Shown here: positions 1 to 7,539 of the stretch, one piece after another
Layout of the letters: each line of letters starts with the position of its first letter
Numbering within the stretch: the first letter of the stretch is position 1
NCBI GenBank assembly: GCA_019112895.1
Contig: DXIM01000029.1
Span: forward strand, 1-42,879
DNA from: Candidatus Stackebrandtia faecavium
Lineage (GTDB): Bacteria; Actinomycetota; Actinomycetes; Mycobacteriales; Micromonosporaceae
Reading direction: 5' to 3'
Length of the DNA: 42,879 bases
Program-made: the position numbers and the translations under genes
Notes under the pieces: model-generated
Database searches by the model: none
What the model saw: only the letters and a program-made list of their open reading frames with translations
Told to the model about the DNA's origin: nothing

Positions 1-143
1 CTATTACGTTAGTGACCGGGGGTCTAATTCTTTGGTAATCTCCGTTTCGCTTGGGCACGGTAGTTAGTTTCAGTTGCGCTGCTCCCACGCACCCCCATGA
101 GTCTGCAACTGCCGCGAATCGTCTGCGGCGCAAGGAGTTCCCG

Positions 144-1067
144 ATGAGACGAAGCATGCGTATCGGCCTAGCCGCCGTGGCAGGTCTTGCCTTGCTCGGT
201 GTGTCCGCGTGCGGCCAGAGCGCCGCGGATAGCGAATCCGACACGATCGTTATCAGTGGTGTGCCCGCCGAAGAAGGCACCGACCTTCGCAACACCTACG
301 AGCCCATCATCAAGATGCTCGAAAAGGAGCTCGACCTCACGGTCGAATTCAAGCCGTCCACCAACTACGCCTCCGTGATCGAGGGGCAGCGCAGCGGCAA
401 GATCGATATTGCGCAGTATGGAGCGCTGGCCTATTACCAGGCGGTCAACAGCGGTTCTGAGATCGAGATCTTGGGCGCCATGATCAAGGAAAAGGGCAAG
501 CCGCCCGGATACCAGTCTTACGGAGTGGTGCCGTCCGGCTCCGACATCGACAGTATCGAGGACTTCGCGGGCAAGAACCTTTGCTTCGTGGACGAAAGCT
601 CCACGTCCGGTTACCTGTACCCGTTGAACGGCTTGCTGAAAGCCGGCGTCGAAAAGGACGACTGGAAAGAAGTCATGGCCGGTGGTCACGACTCCTCCGC
701 GTTGGGCGTGGAAAGCGGGCAATGCGAAGCCGGTTTCGCTCTCGACAGCATGGTCGATGAGACCTTGATCAAGAAGGGTGACCTGAAAGAGGGCGACCTG
801 GAGGTCGTGTGGAAATCTGACACGATCGCCGAACCGCCGATCACGATCTCTCAGCAAGTACCGCAGGATCTGCGGGACAAACTCAAAGACATCTTCGCCG
901 ACCAGGCAAACCAGGACTACCTGGTGAAGAACGATTACTGCGAGGAAGGCGAGTGCGACCTCACTGACCAGCGTATCTGGGGTTGGGAACCGATCGAGCC
1001 CGAGTATTACGACAGTCTCGTCGAGGTATGCGACTACACCAAGGCGGAAGCCTGCAACGAATCATAG
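144..1067 (+). CDS. phnD: Phosphonate/phosphite/phosphate-type substrate-binding lipoprotein PhnD
   Basis: This is the extracellular binding protein of a phosphonate-family ABC importer, 307 aa. The start at 144 is chosen because AAGGAG lies at 132-137 and it gives a compact signal peptide; an in-frame start at 51 would add a non-signal tail. The N-terminus is basic, then hydrophobic, and ends in the lipobox GVSAC, so Cys23 should be lipidated. The motif STSGYLYP in the middle of the protein is the anion-binding segment typical of PhnD. phnC follows 40 bp downstream and phnE overlaps phnC, so the three form one operon. No C-P lyase, phosphonatase or phosphite dehydrogenase gene is in the window, so the true substrate (phosphonate, phosphite or phosphate) is open. 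PhnDCE of some mycobacteria imports phosphate, as established for that family. Confidence 0.9.
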   Translation: MRRSMRIGLAAVAGLALLGVSACGQSAADSESDTIVISGVPAEEGTDLRNTYEPIIKMLEKELDLTVEFKPSTNYASVIEGQRSGKIDIAQYGALAYYQAVNSGSEIEILGAMIKEKGKPPGYQSYGVVPSGSDIDSIEDFAGKNLCFVDESSTSGYLYPLNGLLKAGVEKDDWKEVMAGGHDSSALGVESGQCEAGFALDSMVDETLIKKGDLKEGDLEVVWKSDTIAEPPITISQQVPQDLRDKLKDIFADQANQDYLVKNDYCEEGECDLTDQRIWGWEPIEPEYYDSLVEVCDYTKAEACNES

Positions 1068-1107
1068 TGTTTCGCGTTCCACGACCCGGTTCTATTAGGA
1101 ATTTCTT

Positions 1108-1917
1108 GTGAGTGACAACGACCGCCCCGAATCGCATGCCGATGCTGCCGTCCAGTTCGAAAATGTGACGAAACATTTCCCACCCGACGTGACGGCGTTG
1201 GACGAGGTCTCGTTCACGACGGGGTTCGGGGAGGTCGTTGTTTTGCTTGGCCTGTCCGGGTCGGGAAAATCAACCCTGCTGCGGCATGTCGACGGTCTTC
1301 AACTGCCCAGCAACGGCAGCGTCGAAGTCCTCGGCAAGAACGTCGCGAGCTCGAGCAGCAAGGAACTGCGGAAACTGCGTAGTCGCATCGGTTTCGTGTT
1401 CCAGCAGTTTCACCTGGTGCCGACGCTGACGGTTCTGGAGAACGTGTGCACCGGTGCGCTCGGCCGGGTCAAGGGACCGCGCCTGGGATTGCCGACCTAT
1501 AGCAAGACGATCCGCCAAGAAGGGCTGATGCAGCTGGATCGTGTCGGTCTCGCCGACCGCGCGTTCCAACGCGCCGACACTTTGTCGGGCGGTCAGCAGC
1601 AGCGCGTCGCGATCGCCCGGGCGATGATGCAGTCTCCCGAGGTCTTGCTCGCCGACGAGCCGGTGGCGTCGCTGGACCCGGAATCGTCGCATCAGGTCAT
1701 GCAGCTCATCAAACGCGTTGCGGCCGAAGAGAACCTGACGGTCCTGTGCAGCCTGCATCAGGTGGACCTTGCGTTGACCTGGGGCGATCGCATCATCGGC
1801 TTGCACACCGGCAAAGTCGTCATGGACACCCCAGTGGCGGATATCGATCATGCCGATGCCATGTCGATCTACGCGCGTGTCGGCGCCGAGACCGTCGCCG
1901 ATGCGGTAACGAAGTGA
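1108..1917 (+). CDS. phnC: Phosphonate-type ABC transporter ATPase PhnC
   Basis: This is the cytoplasmic ATPase that powers the PhnD/PhnE importer, 269 aa. Starting from the GTG at 1108 (AGGA at 1097-1100), the protein shows Walker A GLSGSGKST near residue 50, a Q-loop in VFQQFHL, the ABC signature LSGGQQQRVAIARAM, Walker B VLLADEPVASLDP and the switch His in CSLHQVDLAL. Insertions around the GRVKGPRLG segment are characteristic of PhnC. The GTG start of phnE lies inside its last codons (GTGA overlap at 1914-1917), which implies translational coupling. All catalytic motifs are intact, so an active importer ATPase is expected. Confidence 0.93.
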   Translation: MSDNDRPESHADAAVQFENVTKHFPPDVTALDEVSFTTGFGEVVVLLGLSGSGKSTLLRHVDGLQLPSNGSVEVLGKNVASSSSKELRKLRSRIGFVFQQFHLVPTLTVLENVCTGALGRVKGPRLGLPTYSKTIRQEGLMQLDRVGLADRAFQRADTLSGGQQQRVAIARAMMQSPEVLLADEPVASLDPESSHQVMQLIKRVAAEENLTVLCSLHQVDLALTWGDRIIGLHTGKVVMDTPVADIDHADAMSIYARVGAETVADAVTK

Positions 1918-3665
1918 ATCGGGTTATGGACACGGCGATTAAGGACCGCGCGTCCCGGCCGCAGACACCCATGCAGGATCAGGGCGGGGCTGGCAAGACG
2001 CTGAAAACTCCGAAGCTCAACACCGTGATCGCAACGGTCGTCGTTGCCGCGATGTTGGGTTACGGTCTGTGGTCGCTGGCGGCGCTGAAGATCAACGTGG
2101 CGACCCTGGTCGATAGCATCGGCAACGCCCAATCGTTCATGACGCGCATGCTGCCGCTGGATTTCCCCGCGCTGCCGGAGACGGCGGCGTTGATAGCGCA
2201 AACCATGGCGATCGTGATCGCGGCGACGCTGTTGTCCACTGTGCTGAGCATTCCGTTGGCGTTTTGGTCGGCGGGCAACACTTCTCGCGGAATGCTCAGC
2301 CGGACGTCCTCGCGGGCCTTTGTCGTGGCGATGCGCGCGATACCCGATGTCGTCATGGCGATCATTTTCGTGCGGATCTTCGGGCTCGGCATTCTGCCGG
2401 GCGTCCTGGCTATGGGCCTGCACTCGATCGGGATGATCGCCAAGCTCTACGCCGACGCGATCGAACAAGTCGACGAAGGGCCACCGACCGCGATCCGCGC
2501 AACCGGATCCCGGCGGCTGCAGCGGCTCGTCAGCGGCGTTTTCCCGCAGGTACTGCCGTCCTTCGTCGCTACGGCGATGCACCGGCTCGACATCAACCTG
2601 CGTATCTCGGTCCTGCTGGGCTTCGTCGGTGTTGCTGGTATCGGTAAAGAAATCGCCGATGCCCTCGGTCGGCTCGACTATCAACGCGGTATGGCCCTTG
2701 CGTTGATTGTGCTGATCCTGTGCATCGTCATGGAATTGATCTCCGGGGCGATTCGTCGATCGATCATGGGATCTTCGGAACCCACCCGCGGTGGTCCGTT
2801 GTGGCTGTGGAAGCGCCTCACCGGTGGAGCGTCGCCGAAACAACCGACGGCGCAGCGTGTCACGGCCGCGACGAAACGGGTGAGCCCGCCGTGGACGAGT
2901 TCGCGGATCATCAAACTGTGCTACGGGATTGTCGCCACGACGCTGATTGCGGTATCGGTGCTCTACGTGCTGCGCGATGCAATGGGCGCGGCAGGCGGCG
3001 TCGGCGTGTGGGAAACCTTGAGCCGGCTGTGGCCGCCCGACACCGGTGGCATCGGCATGGGCGTCTTGGTCGAGGAACTGGTGCTGACCATCCAGATCGC
3101 ATTCGGCGCGACGACTCTGGGCATGGTCATGGCCCTGCCCGTCGGGGTCATGGCTGCACGCAATGTCGCACCGAACCTGTTCATCGGCAAGGTTTTCCGC
3201 ATCTTCATCGTGTGCGTGCGTGGTGTCCCCGAGTTGGTCCTGGCCGTCGTGTTCGTAATCATGATTGGTCTCGGGGCGGTTGCGGGAACACTGGCGCTGG
3301 CGATCGGATCGATCGGCCTTCTCGGCAAGCTGGTAGCGGACTCTGTGGAAGAGGTCGATCCGGGTGTGGAACAGGCCTTGCGCGCCACGGGCGCCGGGCG
3401 AGTCCAAGTCTTCTTCTCCGCGACCTTGCCGCAGGCGTTGCCGGCGTTCGTCGGGCATCTGCTGTATCAGCTCGACGTCAATATTCGTTCCGCGACACTG
3501 TTGGGCATCGTCGGTGCCGGTGGTATCGGTTATTACCTGCTTGAGGCCTCCCGGGTTCGGGAGTTCGGCACCGTCACTTTGATCACGCTCATGGTGTTCG
3601 GGGTCGTCATGTTGTTGGAATTGATCGCGGTGTGGCTGCGCCGCAGCGTGGGCGCGAAAAGCTGA
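1914..3665 (+). CDS. phnE: Fused double PhnE permease of a phosphonate-type ABC importer
   Basis: This is the membrane component of the PhnCDE importer, 583 aa, about twice the usual length of PhnE. It contains two consecutive BPD_transp_1 (PhnE) domains. The first spans roughly residues 35-280 and the second roughly 325-580, separated by a polar linker. Each carries its own EAA-type loop contacting the ATPase (EQVDEGPPTAIRATGSRRLQ in the first, EEVDPGVEQALRATGAGRVQ in the second). Six or so hydrophobic helices per half are visible. The GTG at 1914 overlaps the phnC stop by four bases; an ATG four codons later at 1926 is the alternative. One chain therefore supplies both halves of the pore, so PhnC2-PhnE1 stoichiometry is likely (inference). 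Confidence 0.9.
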   Translation: MNRVMDTAIKDRASRPQTPMQDQGGAGKTLKTPKLNTVIATVVVAAMLGYGLWSLAALKINVATLVDSIGNAQSFMTRMLPLDFPALPETAALIAQTMAIVIAATLLSTVLSIPLAFWSAGNTSRGMLSRTSSRAFVVAMRAIPDVVMAIIFVRIFGLGILPGVLAMGLHSIGMIAKLYADAIEQVDEGPPTAIRATGSRRLQRLVSGVFPQVLPSFVATAMHRLDINLRISVLLGFVGVAGIGKEIADALGRLDYQRGMALALIVLILCIVMELISGAIRRSIMGSSEPTRGGPLWLWKRLTGGASPKQPTAQRVTAATKRVSPPWTSSRIIKLCYGIVATTLIAVSVLYVLRDAMGAAGGVGVWETLSRLWPPDTGGIGMGVLVEELVLTIQIAFGATTLGMVMALPVGVMAARNVAPNLFIGKVFRIFIVCVRGVPELVLAVVFVIMIGLGAVAGTLALAIGSIGLLGKLVADSVEEVDPGVEQALRATGAGRVQVFFSATLPQALPAFVGHLLYQLDVNIRSATLLGIVGAGGIGYYLLEASRVREFGTVTLITLMVFGVVMLLELIAVWLRRSVGAKS

Positions 3666-3694
3666 GCGGATTCCATACGCGCCTTGCCGTGGCG

Positions 3695-3720
3695 CCTCGA
3701 GCCGATGGTTATGCTCGAGG
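3695..3720 (+). terminator. Hairpin after phnE (weak terminator candidate)
   Basis: CCTCGAGC (3695-3702) and GCTCGAGG (3713-3720) can form an 8-bp stem with a 10-nt loop, 29 bp after the phnE stop. There is no U-tract. It also overlaps a TATGCT -10-like element at 3710-3715 that could serve the next gene, so a terminator or a promoter element is equally possible. Confidence 0.35.
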
Positions 3721-3754
3721 GCCGCAATAGCACTGTGAGTCTCTTGGAGGGTCC

Positions 3755-4081
3755 ATGATCTTCATCGTCGTCAAGTTCTCGGTTTTGCCGCAGCACAGTG
3801 ACGAGTGGCTTGAGCACGTTGACGCTTTCACCCGGGCAACGCGCGACGAGCCGGGCAACCTGTGGTTCGACTGGTCTCGCAGCGTAGATGACCGGAACCA
3901 GTACGTTCTGGTCGAAGCATTCGCCGACGATGACGCCGCGGGCGCCCACGTCAACTCCGCGCACTTCGCCGAAGCGATGCGCGCGCTGCCGCAGTATCTG
4001 CAGAAGACACCCGACATCATCAACGTCAAGACCGACGGCCAAGATTGGTCCAAAATGGGCGAAATGACGGTCTCCTTATAG
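3755..4081 (+). CDS. Antibiotic-biosynthesis-monooxygenase (ABM/YgiN)-like protein
   Basis: This 108-aa protein fits the dimeric alpha/beta ferredoxin-like ABM family, whose members include quinol monooxygenase YgiN and LsrG. The fold pattern is visible: an N-terminal strand (IFIVVKFSVLP), a helix with HVDAFTRATRDEPGN, the strand LWFDWSRS, then YVLVEAFADDDAAGAHVNSAHF, which matches the family's 'E.w.d..a...H..s.hf' core. The start at 3755 has a good Shine-Dalgarno, TTGGAGG, at 3744-3750. It sits alone between the phn operon and nadE. The substrate cannot be deduced; many relatives are of unknown function or act in oxidative and quinone metabolism. Confidence 0.8.
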   Translation: MIFIVVKFSVLPQHSDEWLEHVDAFTRATRDEPGNLWFDWSRSVDDRNQYVLVEAFADDDAAGAHVNSAHFAEAMRALPQYLQKTPDIINVKTDGQDWSKMGEMTVSL

Positions 4082-4121
4082 GCGTGCCGGTGCGAGCAGG
4101 TCGCGTTGGTCACCGAAAAGG

Positions 4122-4127
4122 CATAAT
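4122..4127 (+). promoter_or_regulatory. -10 box of a leaderless nadE promoter
   Basis: CATAAT lies exactly six bases before the ATG at 4134, and no Shine-Dalgarno precedes that ATG. A sigma-70-type -10 at this distance places the transcription start at the A of the start codon, so the nadE mRNA is probably leaderless. Confidence 0.6.
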
Positions 4128-4133
4128 GATCCC

Positions 4134-5750
4134 ATGTCAACATTGCGGATCGCACTAGCCCAAACCAACAGCACCGTGGGGGATCTGGACGCAAATGCCG
4201 TCAACATCCTCGAATGGGCCACGCAGGCTTCGATGGTCGGCGCGGACGTTATCGCGTTCGGACAACAGGTATTGACCGGCCACCCCGTTGAAGGTTTGAC
4301 GCAGCGGACGGAGTTCGTGGAGGCCGTTGCGCAGCGGGTGGAGCGTCTGGCTGGTGAACTGGACGACGCCGGTCTCGGCGATCGCGTGGTCATCGTCGGC
4401 TACGTCGTCCCCGGGGCGTCCAGCAGCGCCACCTCGGATGTTGCTGGTGCGGCCGTGATCCAGGGCGGGGCGGTCGTCGCTCAAACCGGCGAAGACGCAA
4501 GTGGCAGCGTCACCGTGCGCGTGAACGACATCCCGGTATCGGTCGCCGTGTCGGACGCGTCGGTTCCGGTGTCCGACACAGGGGTGGTCATTCGTACCGT
4601 CGCCGCTCCTTTCGTTTACGGGCAGCCGGACCTGGCCTCATCGCTGACGGCTGAGGCCGTGCACGCGGCAGTTCCGGTCGCCGGCGTCAACCTGTCGGGT
4701 GCGCAGGATGGGATCGTCTTCGGCGGTGATTCAGCCATCGTGGACGCCTCCGGCGAAGTGGTGGCTCAAGGTAATCCGTTCGGTCAGGAACTTGTCATCG
4801 CGGATGTCGAACCGGCAGCGACGGTGTCGGAGGCCGGCGCGAGGCTGTCGGTGCCGCCCCGCCGACCGGGCGGTGCGCAGGAAGCCGGCACGCGGCCGGT
4901 GAGACGCGACGACAAGCTCGGCCAGCTGTGGGACGCGTTGACGCTCGGCATCGCTGATTACGCTGATAAGAACGGCTTCGCGTCGGTGATGCTGGGTTTG
5001 TCGGGCGGAATGGACTCTGCACTGGTGGCCGTGTTGGCGGCGGATGCCATTGGCGCCCACAGGGTCCACACGGTGTCGATGCCGAGCCGAAACTCCTCGC
5101 CGCATTCGAAGACCGACGCCGAAGAGTTGGCGGGCCGGCTTGGAACCGTCTACTCGGTTGAACCCATACAGCCGATAGTGGATACCTACCTGACTCAACT
5201 GGCGGTGTCGGGCTTGGCGGTGGAGAACCTCCAGGCGCGGGTGCGTGGCGTCATCCTGATGACATTGTCCAACCAAGATGGACATCTCGTGTTGTCTCCA
5301 GGTAATCGCAGCGAAGCTGCGGTTGGCTACGCGACTCTCTACGGCGACATGGTCGGCGGCTACGCGCCGATCGCCGATGTGCCCAAGACGTTGGTGTACG
5401 AATTGGCGCGGTGGCGGAACGATCATGCCCGGCAGCAAGGACACACTGCGCCGATACCCGATTCGATTATTGATAAGGCGCCTTCGGCGGAGCTAGCGCC
5501 CGGGCAGGTCGACACCGATTCGCTGCCGGAATATGAGGTCTTGGACCCGATCATCGCCGGCTACCTCGATGATGGGCTGTCCCCGCAAGCGCTCGTCGAT
5601 CGCGGCCACGAACGTGCCCTCGTGGAAAGAGTGGTCGCGATGATCGGCCGGGGCGAATACAAACGCCGTCAGGGGGCGCCGTTTACTCGGATATTGCCGT
5701 GGGCGCACCGCACGAACGCGTTGCTGCCGATCACGAATCGTTTCCGCTGA
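4134..5750 (+). CDS. nadE: NAD+ synthase with a catalytically degenerate glutaminase domain
   Basis: This 538-aa protein makes NAD+ from nicotinate adenine dinucleotide, the last step of NAD synthesis. The C-terminal synthase domain (about 265-538) looks competent: P-loop LSGGMDS, the GNRSE segment (GNKSE in most relatives), PSAELAPGQVDTDSLPEYEVLD and the final KRRQGAPFTRI region. The N-terminal nitrilase-like domain (1-260) normally supplies ammonia from glutamine with a Glu-Lys-Cys triad. Here the Glu position is Gln44 (FGQQVLTGHP instead of FPEL.LTGYP). The loop bearing the Lys (normally Y.K..LP..GVFDE) is deleted and reads TGEDASGS. The Cys motif ICEDLW reads AVSDAS. The fold markers VNLSGAQDGIVFGGDS are still present. 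It probably uses free ammonia or a partner. It appears to be transcribed leaderlessly. Confidence 0.92.
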   Translation: MSTLRIALAQTNSTVGDLDANAVNILEWATQASMVGADVIAFGQQVLTGHPVEGLTQRTEFVEAVAQRVERLAGELDDAGLGDRVVIVGYVVPGASSSATSDVAGAAVIQGGAVVAQTGEDASGSVTVRVNDIPVSVAVSDASVPVSDTGVVIRTVAAPFVYGQPDLASSLTAEAVHAAVPVAGVNLSGAQDGIVFGGDSAIVDASGEVVAQGNPFGQELVIADVEPAATVSEAGARLSVPPRRPGGAQEAGTRPVRRDDKLGQLWDALTLGIADYADKNGFASVMLGLSGGMDSALVAVLAADAIGAHRVHTVSMPSRNSSPHSKTDAEELAGRLGTVYSVEPIQPIVDTYLTQLAVSGLAVENLQARVRGVILMTLSNQDGHLVLSPGNRSEAAVGYATLYGDMVGGYAPIADVPKTLVYELARWRNDHARQQGHTAPIPDSIIDKAPSAELAPGQVDTDSLPEYEVLDPIIAGYLDDGLSPQALVDRGHERALVERVVAMIGRGEYKRRQGAPFTRILPWAHRTNALLPITNRFR

Positions 5751-5755
5751 GCGTG

Positions 5756-5788
5756 GGTGTCTTCGCGCGTGTAACGCGCGAAGACACC
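5756..5788. terminator. Bidirectional terminator between nadE and the MFS gene
   Basis: A perfect 14-bp inverted repeat, GGTGTCTTCGCGCG (5756-5769) and its complement (5775-5788), is separated by the 5-nt loop TGTAA. It lies 5 bp after the nadE stop and 9 bp after the end of the convergent MFS gene, so it can end transcription from both sides. No long U-tract is present. Confidence 0.75.
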
Positions 5789-5797
5789 TGGCAGTAT

Positions 5798-7444
5798 TTA
5801 CGCGGTGGCAAGAGCCGGAAGCTCCGCGTTTATGTGGGTGTCGGTATGAAACCCTCCGGCCGGGGTTTCGCTGGGTCGTCGGGTCATCGCGGGTATTTCC
5901 ACGGTCGCGTCATCAAAGTCGACGTACTGCTCGGCGGTGAGGACGGACGCCATCGGGACAGACCCGACTGCGCCTCCCCATGCCTGGGCCGGGACGAGGC
6001 TCGGCGCCGCTTCTATGGCGGCGACTGCTGCCACCGTTGCGGATTCCGTCTCTGTCTGGCTGCGCAGCACACGGGAGAACAGCACGACCGGCAGGATGAT
6101 CAGCGCGGTGATCCCGAATGCGGCAGGTAGCGACAACGCGTCTGCGACGCCGCCGAGAGCGGCGGGCGAGCTCGTGCATGCCAGCTGCGCGGCGACCAGC
6201 ACCACGACGATGCCTTGGCTGGGCGTCGGAGCCAGGCGTGCACCCGCCGAGAGCGCCACGGGGACGACGACGGCGACGCCAAGACCGAGTAGCCCGAACC
6301 CGACGAAGCCCAAAGCCGGGCCGGTCGAGATCGCGACCGTGCCGGCACCGACCATGGCGAGGACCCCGCCGTATTTCACGGTGTTGACTTGACCGAAACG
6401 CTGAACCAGGTTGTCCCCGGCGAAGCGACCGGTAGCCATGCACGCCACGAATGCGGAGAACGCGAACGAACCGCTGGCGGGGCCGCCGCCAACGACGTTG
6501 GCGATGTACACCGAGCTCCAGGAGTGGGCCGCGGCTTCGCCGAACATCGCGCAGAAGCCGATGAAGGCGACCGCGAGCACCGCCCGCGACGGCATCGCGA
6601 AACGCGGTTTCTTCGGTTGGGCCTGTGCGGCTCCTTCCGTCGTGTCGGCGCTGGATGCCGGAGAAGCGGCCGACGTGGTGCGGGGCAACAAGGCTCCGCT
6701 GGTGCCGGCGACGACGAGCAGTGCGGCCGCGACCCAGGCCAGGTGCAGGCGCGCGTCGAGGTATGCGAACGTCGCGACGGTACCGATGCTGGCGCCGATC
6801 AGTGTGCCGATGCTCCACACCCCGAACAGGCGGGACATGATGGACCGTCCCATTTCGTTCTCGAGCGCGTTGGCCTGCGCCTTCACGGCGACATCGCTGA
6901 GGCCGGCGAAGATGCCGAACAGGAGCAGTGCCGCGCACAGCACGCCGATGTTCGGCATGAACGCCGGCAACGCGAGCAGCCCGCTGTAGACCATGATCGA
7001 GACGCGCGTGACTGCGCGGCCGCCGAACGCCGCGACCACCTTGCCACCGAAGGGGATGACGATGGCCGAACCTAGCGCCGGGCACAGCAGTGCCAGGCCG
7101 AGTTGCCCGGCGCTGAGGTCGAGCTGGCTGGTGAGCCAAGGCACACGGGATGCGAAGCTGCCAGAGATGATTCCGTGGATGGCAAACACAATTGCTATGG
7201 CGTATACCGAAAGCAGCGACCGACGGCGACGTGCTTCCGCCGTGCGGGCGGCGTCCCCGCACGACGTGGCACGATTGCGACGTAGGCGCACAGAATTAGG
7301 CAGCCTCGTCGTTGTGTATTTTGCCGCGTCGACCGCATTCCCGCGACGTGCCCGACGTCGGGGGGTGTGCGGGCGCACTCCACGCTCGTGCCGCGCGACG
7401 GTTCCGTGACCGTCGACGGTGCCGTGGGCACGCCTCATTGCCAT
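5798..7444 (-). CDS. Major facilitator superfamily transporter (YbjJ-like)
   Basis: This is an inner-membrane secondary transporter of 548 aa with about 12 hydrophobic segments beginning near residue 77 (LLSVYAIAIVFAIHGIISGSF). The pattern 'G...S.RVPWL...L.LS.GQLG.ALL' is typical of the YbjJ / sugar-like MFS subgroup. The ATG at 7444 is supported by GGAGG (complement of 7451-7455) six bases upstream, which means a roughly 75-residue Arg-rich, non-membrane N-terminal extension is genuinely encoded; without it the protein would be a normal ~470 aa. The gene is divergent from a ROK regulator with an operator-like repeat between them, so the ROK protein probably controls it and the substrate is probably a sugar or sugar derivative (inference). 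Confidence 0.85.
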   Translation of the reverse strand: MAMRRAHGTVDGHGTVARHERGVRPHTPRRRARRGNAVDAAKYTTTRLPNSVRLRRNRATSCGDAARTAEARRRRSLLSVYAIAIVFAIHGIISGSFASRVPWLTSQLDLSAGQLGLALLCPALGSAIVIPFGGKVVAAFGGRAVTRVSIMVYSGLLALPAFMPNIGVLCAALLLFGIFAGLSDVAVKAQANALENEMGRSIMSRLFGVWSIGTLIGASIGTVATFAYLDARLHLAWVAAALLVVAGTSGALLPRTTSAASPASSADTTEGAAQAQPKKPRFAMPSRAVLAVAFIGFCAMFGEAAAHSWSSVYIANVVGGGPASGSFAFSAFVACMATGRFAGDNLVQRFGQVNTVKYGGVLAMVGAGTVAISTGPALGFVGFGLLGLGVAVVVPVALSAGARLAPTPSQGIVVVLVAAQLACTSSPAALGGVADALSLPAAFGITALIILPVVLFSRVLRSQTETESATVAAVAAIEAAPSLVPAQAWGGAVGSVPMASVLTAEQYVDFDDATVEIPAMTRRPSETPAGGFHTDTHINAELPALATA

Positions 7445-7464
7445 CTCTGACCTCCGAAAAAGTG

Positions 7465-7508
7465 TTGATACTGCCGCACCGACCTAGCGGCTAACTATAT
7501 AAAAGTTA
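7465..7508. promoter_or_regulatory. Divergent promoter region with candidate ROK operator
   Basis: On the minus strand, TTAGCC (complement of 7489-7494) and TATCAA (complement of 7465-7470) are spaced by 18 bp and could be the MFS promoter. An inverted repeat TAACT (7492-7496) N7 AGTTA (7504-7508) overlaps its -35 element and also sits just before the ROK gene. This is where an autoregulatory ROK repressor would bind (inference). Confidence 0.45.
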
Positions 7509-7539
7509 ACAGGCAGGCTCCCTAATGAAAAGGACTGTG

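Noticed and set aside
1869-3458. Long minus-strand frame opposite phnE
   Set aside because: It is the mirror of a GC-biased coding strand, rich in Arg, His and Asp, with no family resemblance; phnE on the plus strand has clear domains.
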